From positions 1 through 64,000 of the forward strand of contig JADNRV010000156.1 in the NCBI GenBank assembly GCA_015499995.1: a stretch of DNA of 64,000 bases. Reading direction: 5' to 3'. The notes under the pieces are model-generated. The model was not told the DNA's origin, searched no databases, and saw only the letters and a program-made list of their open reading frames with translations. The DNA is from Flammula alnicola. Taxonomy: Eukaryota; Basidiomycota; Agaricomycetes; Agaricales; Strophariaceae. The translations under genes and the position numbers were made by a program. Position 1 is the stretch's first letter. Each line of letters starts with the position of its first letter. Shown one piece after another: positions 10,991 through 22,178 of the stretch.

Positions 10991-12553
10991 TCAAGCCTGA
11001 GAGTTGAGACGTGCACGCTTTGCGGCCCGTTGAGCCTTCAAGCGTGCAATGTCTGATTCAGCTGGTGCTGGTGCTTCCGTGACTGTATCTTCAGCAGCTG
11101 ATGATGTCCCGAAGATGTGTCTATCAATACAAGGTTAGAACATATAAAGGATAGTAGATGTTCACGTACTCATTGAATAGCTTAAGAATTTCTTCGCCCT
11201 CGCTGTCATCGAAGAGACTAACGATAACCCAAAAGAATGCATTGTAGTCGAAGTTGCCATCGACGGTGGCCCAGTTATCTACTGCGCAGATTGCGAACCG
11301 TGTCTGAACATTAATCGTCAGTAAAAACATATATCAAGAGAGATAAATCATACCTGTACACAAACATACCCAATCGCACGAGGGGTCATGGAAGTCAAGC
11401 CCATCAGCGCTGCATTTCCTCGCCTTCCACGATGGTAGCCAGGACGTTCGAGGGCTGCCGTCGGACCCTGGAAGATGTGTTTTGCAACCTACGACAGTCA
11501 GTGTCAATCGATGCAAGCTAGATAATATAAAACACATACACGAAGCAACAAGTGTCCCTGCAGAACACCCGTGTCCATATCATCGGGGTCATAGACATGC
11601 CCATCAGGGTACAGGAACCTAGGCAGATCGAATGCAGTAAGTGGTTTTCTACCGGCAAGAATATCAGCATATGTTCTGTAAAAATAATCATTCAGTAAGA
11701 ATATTAAAATGAATCAAAGCAACATACAATTGCGTGGCCTCATATTTTAGAGGGCAGAGAAGGGACGCTGTTACAGGATGGGTGAAACCTCGGTCAGCCT
11801 TCTTCAGGTTACCTTTACGTTGGATAGGTGGCTCAAGTGTGGCCTTTTCCAGCAAAAGGTAGTCGAGGATATGCCCTTTCAGGCTTGATGCGTCTTCAGC
11901 TCGGACAGCATTTGCACCTTCATTGATCTTCCGCAGCGGTGAGCAAATGAAGAGGCTTTAAAGATAATATGGACTATGCACCTTGCGACAGACACGCTTA
12001 CGGAGTTTCCTCTGAGGTGCCAGCAAAACCATATTCGACCGGAAATTAGGAATGCGAGAACACAGGAGTTCCCAGCTCTCCTCGCGCTGTTTTTCCCTAT
12101 ATATTCAAGCAAACAGTCAGTCCTGGACAAGTGAATCAGCTGAATAACATACACATTGGTGAGTTCCTGCTCGTCATCACTGTCCGAGACAGCGCGGGCA
12201 ACCCCAAATTGGACAATGTCATCAACAGCCGTGAATATATCACCACTGCGAGCGTATTGCCTGCCGTATGTCACATAGGATTCATCCAGCCCATGACTAG
12301 GATTTTCCTTATCTTCCTCGTCAATAGCTGCAGAATTTCTCAAAAACAGAATAGGATTTTAGTAAAATAGAAAAAATTTGACTTACCTCTTTGAAGACGA
12401 GCCATCCTTGACTGCCTCAGCTAGAAGGCTTTTCATGACGCTCGCCAAGGCAGCGGCTTCTGCTGCACTGATATTAGAATGAATGGCAGTAGAGGATGAA
12501 AAAGGTGACGATGATCCTGGCAGGGAGCCACCGTGAGATGGGGAGGAAGCCAT
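10991..12553 (-). CDS. DUF6698 family protein
   Basis: The start is ATG at 12553 (MASSPSHGGSLPGSSS). Exon 1 is 12553-12387, exon 2 is 12338-12153 and exon 3 is 12096-11982; further exons run to the stop at 10991. Recognised as DUF6698 from the order GANAVRAEDASSLKGHI, ADRGFTHPVTASLLCP, then the GHLL/IFQGP segment and a TRFAICAVDNWATVDGNFDY-type segment. The tail DIARLKAQRAAKRARLNSQ is basic. No enzymatic motif is visible and the family function is unknown. It is divergently placed with respect to the small CxxC gene at 12697, with 143 bp between start codons, so the two probably share a promoter region. Confidence 0.7.
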
Positions 12554-12696
12554 GAAGAAACACTACGCGGAGAGATGTGGAACGATGGAAAAAGATTTCA
12601 AGATTTCACAAAGATAAGAAAAGGTATTTGCACTTGTTTGTTGCACTGATTCCAATTCGGTGCGGTTCCTGCAACTTCGTTCAAACATCTAATCAT

Positions 12697-13393
12697 ATGA
12701 ATTCAGAGTTGCAAGAGCCCTTGAAAGACTCAGATGAGTTGGAGGTCCTCGAGAGCTCAGAGACTGAAGAGCATGAGGTATGTAATTCATGGGTCAAAGT
12801 TTCTCAAATTTTAAATTTGTTAAATTCTCGCAGCTCACTGTCGAAGATGTGAATCACTCTGTTCGACCACCTATTTCTGGCCTCGCATCTCCCTCCGCCT
12901 CATCAACTGCATCTGAAACACAGGCCTATGTTCGTGAAATATATTTGTCTTAAATTCAATTTGTTCTCACATCAAGTCAGCCGTTTGAATTTCAGAAGAT
13001 GATACATGATTCAAGCGAGCATTTGGAACATGGCTCACCATTTGCGACCCAGGTATTCATATAATCATATCTGAGTCTGACGATTGTAGTGATTTTAATT
13101 ATTTCTTTCTCCAGAACTGTCCGGAGTCTTGGTCCTCATCCGAGTCTTTCACAGAGCCCGAGTCCCCTACATCGTTCCAAGTCTCACCTTTTAGTAGCCC
13201 TATCTCAAGGTTGCGGCCGCCACCTTCACCACCAAAACCTGCCATTTGTAGCAAGTGTCACCGGAGCCTCATAAGTCCACGCTATGCTGGCAAAATTGCT
13301 GCCAGGTTATCACAGCAACTGGTCGCATTGGATGCCTTGCAGAATAGTATACGCCGTAGGCAGCGACGATTGTTGAAGCTATCCTGCCAATGA
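12697..13393 (+). CDS. Small Ser/Pro-rich protein with one CxxC, unknown
   Basis: Model: exons 12697-12777, 12834-12929, 12996-13052 and 13115-13393 (513 nt, 170 aa). Every intron is phase 0 and every exon is a multiple of three. The first half is acidic and Ser-rich. The second has a Pro-rich stretch (RLRPPPSPPKPAI), a single CSKCH motif and a basic helical tail rich in Arg (RRRQRRLLKL), which could bind nucleic acid. I do not recognise the family. It lies between the DUF6698 gene and the Plavaka transposase, and 149 bp separate it from the transposase start. Confidence 0.55.
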
Positions 13394-13541
13394 TATTTGA
13401 CTTGATTTGGTTCGATCACTTCCGCACTCCTCTCCCAATTTTTTAAAAATTTCTTCCTTAACCACCTTCCAATCTCCTCCGACGGAGGGAATGCATCCTC
13501 TCACCCTCTTCAAAGTATTTCTTTTGGTGGGGGTCTTCATA

Positions 13542-16500
13542 ATGGTAGAATTCACTTGTCCAGAGGCAGGCTGTGAACAATCTTTTCCGACAGCAAGAGG
13601 GTTAAACCTGCACCGCATTAACTGCGACTACAGCCAGGACGAGGTCCCATCACTTGACGGTCCAAGTGCGCTTGCCCGCCTGAACGAGAAGAGAGCTCGG
13701 AAACGGCGCCGATTGGAACCACCAACATCTGATCCAGCGCCTGATTTCTCGGATGTTCAGGAGGTAGAGATGCCTCAGAAAATATCACCTGTCAGTTCGT
13801 TTGCCTGCTCTATTTTATTTCTCACTTAATCCACTCTTTAGGTACCCGTCAATTCTGTTGAAGACCCTCCCGAGCCCATCCTACCACTGGCTACCAGAGC
13901 CGATTGAACCTGCACCACAGCTTTCTGCAGCTGGCCGGCCAGTTCGAAAGAAGCGCCTTACATGGAAGCTCCTTGAACGACTCCCTGAAGTGCCGGCATC
14001 TCTTCCAGAGGTCATTGCTGATCCAGCCTCTACTGCAGAGATGGCTTCGACTCCGGAACACATTCCGTATGTCTGGAAAGCCGTTCACACCCTTCAAAAT
14101 GCATTTGGGATGTACCGCGAATACCCTTTGATTCCTACCCATAACCCAGACGACCTCCTTACACTTGATAACCTCTCAGACATCACCGCTCCGCAAGTCG
14201 TCACTGATGCTGCAGTGATGCACCTGTTCAAACAAATTCACGTCTTTCTGTGATCATCGATGATCGCCAGACGCACAGTGCAAATACTCCGAGCTATTTC
14301 CCCTTTGCAAACTCAACAATCTTTGGCTTGATGAATTGGATGTGGTCAGGCTCCGCCATGAAATCAATAGGCGAAATGATCAAGCTCATCAACTTCCTCA
14401 AATCAGACGACTTCAAAAAGGAAGATTTGATCGATTTTGACATTCGCAAAGAAACTGCCAAATTCGACGCCAGTCTTGAAGATACCGGACTGAAGAAGGG
14501 ACCCGCAGTTGTCAAGGATGGATGGCGCGAGGTCGAGGTCGACATTCAGGTCCCAACCGGTCAAGCACACGCCTCCGATAGTGATATCCCTGTTTTTTCC
14601 GTGCCCGGTCTACATCATCGCTCAATTGTAGAAGTCCTAAAAGCGGTGCTCACGGATTCTGCATCTCGATATTTCCACTATACACCTTTCAAACAATTTT
14701 GGAAGCCTACTCCGGAAAGCGAGCCACAGCGCGTTCACGATGAAATCTACTCCTCCGATGCTATGGTTGAAGCACATGAAGCCATCCAAAACCTTCCTCC
14801 TGAACCTGGATGTCAGCTTGAACGTGTCGTGGCAGCGCTCATGTTTTGGTCAGACTCCACTCATCTTGCGAGTTTCGGAAATGCATCTCTATGGCCGATT
14901 TATTTATTTTTTGGGAATCAGTCGAAATGGCTTCGAGGTAAGCCTCGGACGGGGTCTTGCCACCATCTCGCATACATCCCAAAGGTGAGTTCGATTTTTG
15001 AGACACAAATTGCAAAAGCTTACTTCAAATTTCCGGCTCAGTTACCCGATACATTTCACGATTACTTCACGAATCTTACTGGAGAAGGACCCTCTGAAGA
15101 CACACTCACTCATTGTCGGCGAGAACTGGTACATGCCATTTGGAAGCTCCTCCTTGATGACGAATTTATGCATGCATACGAACACGGAATTGTAATCATG
15201 TGCCCAGACGGTATCCAACGGCGCTTCTACCCCGAATCTTTACCTATTCAGCCGATTACCCAGAGAAGTACGTATCTGACTTAATAACTGTCGACCATAT
15301 TCTGATGTTGTCAATTATTCTAGAGTCATTCTTGCGACAATCCGCAATCTTGGCGCTTGTCCCTGTCCTCGATGTCTTATTCCCAAGGAATGTATCCCCG
15401 AATTAGGCACTGTGCACGACCAACGACGCCGAGAAACTGGCCAGCGGGTTGCGAATGGGGAGTTAGAATTTGACATTCTTCTCGCACGAGACCAGATCTA
15501 CAGAAAGGGGAAAGGCGTCAAGTCGGCTGCGGTGGAGAGAATTCTAGCACCAAAGTCATTGGTGCCTACACAAGTATGTCGTTCAAGTTGTCCCACATGA
15601 ATCTTTTGCTTCAATTACTGACTTCAGCATTTGTTAGAATGCATTCGCCCGTCTTTCAAAGTTTGGACTGAACTTTTATAACATGCTCGTCGTCGACTTT
15701 ATGCATGAATTTGAGCTGGGCGTATGGAAGGCTATCTTCATGCACCTCATCCGTATTCTCATCGCCCACGGGGAGACAGCCGTTCAAGAATTAAATAGAC
15801 GGTATCGCGCTGTTCCTACATTCGGAAGATCAACAATTCGCAGATTCGGAGAAAATGCTTCGAGCATGAAGAAGTTGGCCGCACGAAACTATGAAGACTT
15901 ATTACAGGCGAGTGACTACTTTTGAATCTCTCATTTCGCAGTGGTATTTAACATTTCTCCGTGATCCACATAGTGCGCTATCCCGGTATTTGAAGGCCTT
16001 CTACCTGAGCCACATAATGACGCAGTCCTCTCCCTCTTGTTCACACTGGCTGAATGGCATACTTTGGCGAAGCTCCGCATGCATACAGATACCTCTGTTA
16101 AATGGCTTGAGGAATGTACCACACACCTCGGACGTCAATTAAGAAGATTCAAATCCTACACTTGCAGCTTTTTCGAGACAAGAGAGCTTCCAAAGGAGGA
16201 GGCTGCTCGCGGTCGCAGAAAGGCAAAGAAGAAACCTGTGCAGACAAGCCAACCAGGACAATCTGCGCCCGCTACTTCACATACGGCACCGAAACTCAAG
16301 TTATTCAACCTTATTACATATAAATTGCACTCACTTGGCGATTATGTCAAGACAATTCGTTGGTTTGGGACATCGGACTCGTACTCAACTCAGACAGTGC
16401 GTGATAGACTTATTATCGCAGAATTTGCACATTCGGAATTGTTGTTCACTTTTTATACTTTTATAGGGCGAACTTGAACACCGGAGAGTCAAACGCTTCT

Positions 16501-17892
16501 ATGCGCGAACCAACAAGAATAATGCAGTTCGACAGATGACTCGCCTTGAGCGCCGCGAGCAAGCTCTTCGCCGAATGATTCGCAAACGTAGCCAAGCTGA
16601 GGCAAGGCAGAACCCGTCGAAGTTCAACGCAAGCCATTCGAAACAATCAGCCGCAGCCAAAAAGAAAGTTTCTCCTCGTCTTGATTTCGCAGAATCTGAA
16701 GCTCTGCCATTTACTGCTCCTGAATATCATCATCACATTTCACATTCTCGCAACTTTCCCATGAATATCACCAGCTTTCTTGCTTCAAATCAAGGTGACC
16801 CAGCTGTCGAGGTAAGCCAATAGCTTGCCTTTCTTTCCGTGGCCCTCATTGCTATGATAGGACTTCTACCCAAAGCTTCAGGAACATATCCTCGGTCGTC
16901 TTCATCATCCGACTTGGTCAGGAGACGGCAACGAGTTCTCAAATGAAGAGCGCTCAAAATTGGTCATTCTCAATAACCGGATGTTTCGACATAAAGTGAT
17001 GCGCATAAATTACACTACCTATGATGTGCGCCGTGGACAAGATTCTATCAACTCGAGAAATCATGCAGATGTCATGGTCCTCGCACGCAACGAAGATTCT
17101 GGCCATCCATTCGAGTATGCACGAATAATTGGAATCTTTCATGTCGACGCAATCTACAACAACGGTGCCGGGTCTGCCCCGAACACATATGACATCCTAT
17201 GGGTACGTTGGTACAGGCGCGATACCAGTTATCGTGCTGGCTTCAAGAAGAAACGCCTGCATAGGATAGGATTTGTTCCGTCAGACGAGCCAAATGCATT
17301 CGGGTTTCTGGATCCCGACGAGGTCATTCGGGCTGCTCACATTATTCCGGCATTCTACTATGGGGGTACTGAGACTCTGTTGAAAGGCCTATCCGTGGCT
17401 CGAGATGAGGGCGAGGTCGACGACTGGCACTACTTCTATGTCAACTTGTGAGTACCTTTTGAATTCACCATGCAGGATGGATAGACTTACACATTGTCGC
17501 GGATCAGATTTGTCGACCGTGATATGTATATGCGGTACGCCGGGGGCGGAATTGGCCATTACAAAGTGGATCTTGCAGATGACGCAAGAGCCGCGGTTTC
17601 TCCAGTCGAACCGACTCAGGATGGCGCCGAGGATGGTGTCGTTGCCGAAGCATCCTCGTTGGGCGAAACTGAGGACGGTGGTGCCAACTCGCGAAATGTG
17701 GATGAAAATAAAGGCAGGGAGGAGGTCAGAGATGATGATAGCGATGGCAACGAGGACGACGAGGAGGATGGAGAGGAACAGGAAGAGGGCGAGGGTGAGG
17801 AGGAGGGCGAGGAGGAGGAGGATCTGGGTGCCGAGGACGGCGAAGGTGGATTCGTAGACCTTGAGGACGAAGAGGGCTATGCTCCTTTATAA
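13542..17892 (+). CDS. Plavaka-type (CACTA/CMC superfamily) transposase
   Basis: A multi-exon gene starting MVEFTCPEAGC. The first 30 residues form a C2HC-type finger (CPEAGCEQSFPTARGLNLHR then C). The Plavaka signature LVVDFMHEFELGVWK (about 15684-15730) is followed by VPTFGRSTIRRF, KLAARNYEDLLQ and ETRELPKEEAARGR. The C-terminal region reads RMFRHKVMRINYTTYDVRR, RIIGIFHVD and then FVDRDMYMRYAGGGIGHYK, and ends in an acidic Glu/Gly/Asp tail (17600-17890). Most exons are long and open. Frame changes near 13890 and 14250 could be introns or small lesions, so I cannot say it is intact. The product would cut and rejoin DNA as a DDE transposase. Terminal inverted repeats were not found by eye. 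Confidence 0.8.
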
Positions 17893-18299
17893 AAACGATG
17901 TTAGTCAATCTGTATTCAATATTCAATGGGGACTGTTACTGGATAGCCATTTACGTCGCCAGTGAGGTGCTGTACTGCCAGTGATATGGGTGACATTGTA
18001 CACTGCGGCAGCTATCAACCCGAGCGGGAGTGCTATTGGCAGCCACAGTACATGGTGACCAGCGATATAGGCTACACTGACACTGGAGGTTTGAGGCAGC
18101 AACAATGGAGGGTGACAGGTTGGCGTCTTACCACGACACGTGTGACGTCATGCAACGCTTTTGCCACAAGGTCACGTGTGGCAAAACGGTTGCACTCCAG
18201 CTCGACCAGGCCAAGCACTGCCATTCGAAAATCCTGCTGGTAAAAAGTCACCAGCGGGGTGAAGTGTTGACAATGGCTTCATAAAGCTTGTAAGAAAAT

Positions 18300-18510
18300 T
18301 GACAAGAGGAAAATACTGATTGTGAAAATTTGCCAATGTGTGGTATGGTGGGTAAAAGATGGACAAGGCCATGTCATGGGCACGACAAGGCCTGTGGATA
18401 TCGAAAAACATGGTGACGAATTGACAAACCTCCCACAAGGTTGGCCCCAAGATTGGGAAGGATAATAATTATTGGAACGAATTGGCAAACTTTTCACAAG
18501 GCGGATGACG
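18300..18510. repeat. Repeated ACGAATTG(A/G)CAAAC...CACAAGG motif
   Basis: Two 26-bp near-copies occur at about 18417 and 18477, each with (A)ACGAATTG followed by CAAAC and ending CACAAGG. Related ATTGACAA and TTTGCCAAT motifs lie at about 18298 and 18334. They are candidate subterminal repeats for the Plavaka element. Confidence 0.5.
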
Positions 18511-18531
18511 ATATGACAAGACTATACGAGG

Positions 18532-19074
18532 GTGTATTTGGATTTGTGTAGGTTGCCATTCTCGGCATTCCTGGTGGACTTTCAACCAGGCTCACCCGCT
18601 TTTCCCGCTTTTGCTGATGTCCGACATATATTCACCACTTGCCCTCGCTTTTCCGCCCTGCGCAATAGCGCGGCGAATAGCCTGAGGGCCACAACCATCA
18701 CCACTCTGGACACATTCACGGTCAACGTCAGCCTCCTCCCTAACCTCCTTTCACTTATCGACACCTTGTTTGCAACCTCTACTTCGCCTACCACCTCTCA
18801 AACATTCTATTACCTCGGTGTCATTCCTCCTATATCTCTCGAGCCCCACCCACTCTCTCACCTTTCAGCCCTTCAAATCCGGCGGCTCCATCAACGACTT
18901 GCGAACGACTATCATTCAGCGGCGGTTAGACTTGCGGGAAGAATTTGGGGCATCGTGCGCCGAACGTTCTCGCCCTTTCATACTTCTCCAAAAACTCAGA
19001 AAGTCACATTGCCCCCTCACCTATCTCACATCACATCCTCGAACACCAGTCTCTCCATTCAATACGATATGTAG
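18532..19074 (+). pseudogene. Possible C-terminal remnant of a non-LTR retroelement protein
   Basis: An open frame of 180 codons includes VRHIFTTCPRFSALRNSAAN. The H-x-F-x-x-C-P pattern is seen at the end of LINE reverse-transcriptase/RNase H polyproteins. It continues with ALQIRRLHQRLANDYHSAA and VRLAGRIWGIVRRTF. No polymerase or RNase H core is present upstream, so only a 5'-truncated tail would remain. The assignment rests on pattern alone; it could be an unrelated host fragment. Confidence 0.35.
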
Positions 19075-22000
19075 CGCTCCTTTCTCCTTGTAGTTACCTG
19101 TTCAAGTTCTCCTTATCCACGATGCGCTGGCGAGGTAATTATTTACCTGAATTACTTACGTAATGTAGTCAGCCAAAATTCATTTCATTTCATTTCAGAT
19201 AACTTTAAGGCCCTATTGACACCGAAGGGACCCACCCTGCCAGCCACGGTTTCAATTACACAAGACTACGCAATACCTATGTACGCGTCTCTCTCTGCGC
19301 TGGCCTCCTCGTTCAATATCAGTCCTCGTTCTGGATCTCTTGGATCGGCATCAAACTCCCTCTGCCACCTTCGCTTCAATCCAATTTGGATCTTACTCGT
19401 ACACTCATTCGTCCTCTTTTACCCCTCGCGATGTGTTCACTTTGTAAGTCTCTTCCAGCTTTCAGCTACTCTAGCCGTACAAATCTAATGCATACTACTT
19501 GAAATTGTCCACGCTAGTTAATTCCCACATGCTGGAAGTTCTCCTCGCACCGCGATAAACGAGCTGCAACTGGATCTACGACGAATGAGCAGCATTCAAA
19601 GGAGCCAAGGACGATGGCTTCCTACGAGGTACGTATCAGGTTTTCTATTCGATCTTATGCTTCTATCTAGACTAGCTCAGCACTTGTACCCTCTGCCGAC
19701 ACTCTACAGACGTCTTACCCGCCTGTCTCCCAGCCATATTGTCCCAAATACAACCACAAGTCAAGTGAGACCCCCCTGGGCTACCTACCCGCTACAAATC
19801 CAAATCCCATGCAGACGCCAAACGCCAAACATGGCTGCGTCCACCACACGTTCTCAGTGACGCGACTTATGTCGAGGAAGAAAATGTTACTCTTCCTTCC
19901 CCTACTACGCGGGCTTCTTTCCTTGCGAATTTTGAAACGAGCAGCGTATTCGCCGCCCAAATTCCAGCAGCGATTTTCTCACTCGTGGCCTCTCTGGTGA
20001 GTCTCATATACGTGTCTCTGCATCTGTGCGTGAAATGTAATGTCTCAGCGACAGTTTGCGACGAAGTGCCATGCGATGGGCGGATGGAGCATGGTACGGT
20101 GGCGAAGCGTGAAATCTTGGCAGTCGAACAACGGAGAGAAAGAGCGTAGGTGACAATGGGGCAAACAAAGCCTAAAAAGACGACGGAAAACAAGAGGTTA
20201 GTTATATTGTTTGTTACTATGATTCAGCGGGGGTACTTACCTCGTTTCCTCGCAGCTTTCTCGTCGTTATTATTGTTAAAAATACCGCCGCCCTTCCTTC
20301 TAACGCCACAATTGCTCTCTCGCCCATCCCATCAGCATCCACCCATTCGCTTGCTCCTCCAATTGCGAACGTAATCGTTGGCCTGAATAGACTCGGTGCA
20401 GAGTCTGCACACCCCCTCCTACAAACTCGAGAGCGACGACATCGTGGTGCGTATGTCTTTTCGAGTTATTTCTGGGCCGTAGGCTGACTTATGCCGTTAT
20501 GCAGCAATCTGGTATCGCCATCGTCAGACAAGGACAAGGACACCGATACCGAATAACGGTCGCCGCGTGTGTCGTGTGCGCATTCTCAGAGAAAGACCGC
20601 ACGTAGTGGCCTACGCGAAGTGCCATTAGCAAAAAAGCTTCAGCAACCACCGCTCGTGTGAAGCTCTGCCCCCTCGACGCTATACTTAGTCGATTGCAAA
20701 GAGACCCAGAAAAGCTGCAAGATAGTCGCGGAGCTGAAAAGTCTTATAATGAACGAGATATCCGACGTTGTTCTGTGGTATGTTTTCTCACATTGTGCAT
20801 ACATGGCATATTCTGACCTACCTTTCGAGATTCACCACCTTCCTCCATTCCCAACGCATTTACCGCCTGTCCGCCTACCTCAGGAGGCACCTCCACCCGC
20901 TTCCACGTCATCTGACCAGTATTCGGAACTTCTCTGACATCAGTATCCTCTTCCATCGTCGACGACTTCCGGACTCAACTCCGAGGAGTCCAATCGCACT
21001 TCTCATCATATACCAATCACACAAACCACTCCTTCAGCCAGAGCACCAGGAAATCAGACATCATGATCTGGAGCACGAGCGTCGGGGTGTTGAGGAGGGC
21101 GACTCGGATGGTTGTGATGACAACGCATGGAGCACCCTCGACTACTGTACCGTGCAAGCTGCAGTCTGCGGAGGAGAATAGGTACCACAAACCAGGAGCG
21201 ACAAACACGAGAGCTGGATGATGACGTGTCAGCTTCTCATGAGCTGACTGTTGGCACCGAGGGACGGATGTTGGAGGAGAAAGCTGATGATTCGCGTACA
21301 GCGGATGCTGTGACAAATCCAGAGGCTGAGGGTCGACGATGCGAGGACCTCGCTATTGGACGCCCACGCATTCCTGAACCTACTCGCATGGGCTTATGAC
21401 ACTAAGACTCTTATGGCTCGTAAAATCTCCCTTCGACATTATTCAACACACCCCAGAGCTCATTATTATCTTCATTCTCCTAAATCACATCCGCCTCTAT
21501 TACTGCTGACGCCATCGAGTCAGAGAAGGATGACGCCTACGACTCGGTCCTCGAGCTATCGAAGCAGGTGTCCGTTGTATTGGCTATCACCAGCGCCCTC
21601 GAAGCTCTACTCAGTGCACGATCCAAGTATTGGTGGATAAGGCCGACAGTCTTAGGGCAACGCTCAAGGCAGCCGAGGACGCTATAGCAAAATAGGCCGC
21701 CCGCTGCTGCTACTAGCACGGCCTCCGTTACCTAGCCGAGTTGGAACCGCGGGAGAAGGAATCGATTACGGAGGTCATAGCCGAGTGGAAGAAGGCGGTG
21801 GAGGGTCAAAGGCGAATCTCGTCGTGCCTTCTTGTTCGCATGAGGTGCCTACCGTTCAAGCCCCTGTCATTACTTTTAACCTTTGACATCCCGCCTTCAG
21901 AGTCAATGATGTTGGCGCTGGAAGGAAGGTCGAGAAACTGGAGGATTCAATAGGCATAAGGGGCCTATGCTCTGGGAGACCAGCAATGTACGTCCACAGT

Positions 22001-22178
22001 CCTGGACTATGATTCGAATGAATATATGATAACTACATTTCTCATAACAAAAATGTCCATTCCATATAAGCAGTCAGAATGTTTCGGGTAAGGTGTCAGG
22101 ATCTAAATATGTTTCTGTTGATAATGAGTGGACTTCTTCCTCCAACTCCGTCTCCATGATCTGCTTAAGAATGTCCAC
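19075..22178. other. About 3 kb without a gene I can support
   Basis: Only short open frames, many with low-complexity Pro/Ser content from plus-strand CT-rich sequence. Near 21480-21900 one frame after another reads as alpha-helical, Glu/Ala/Lys-rich segments (for example EKDDAYDSVLELSKQ and ITEVIAEWKKAVEGQ), with stops and shifts between them. That looks like a decayed coiled-coil gene. A TTTCATTTCATTTCA microsatellite lies at about 19182-19197. Confidence 0.4.
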
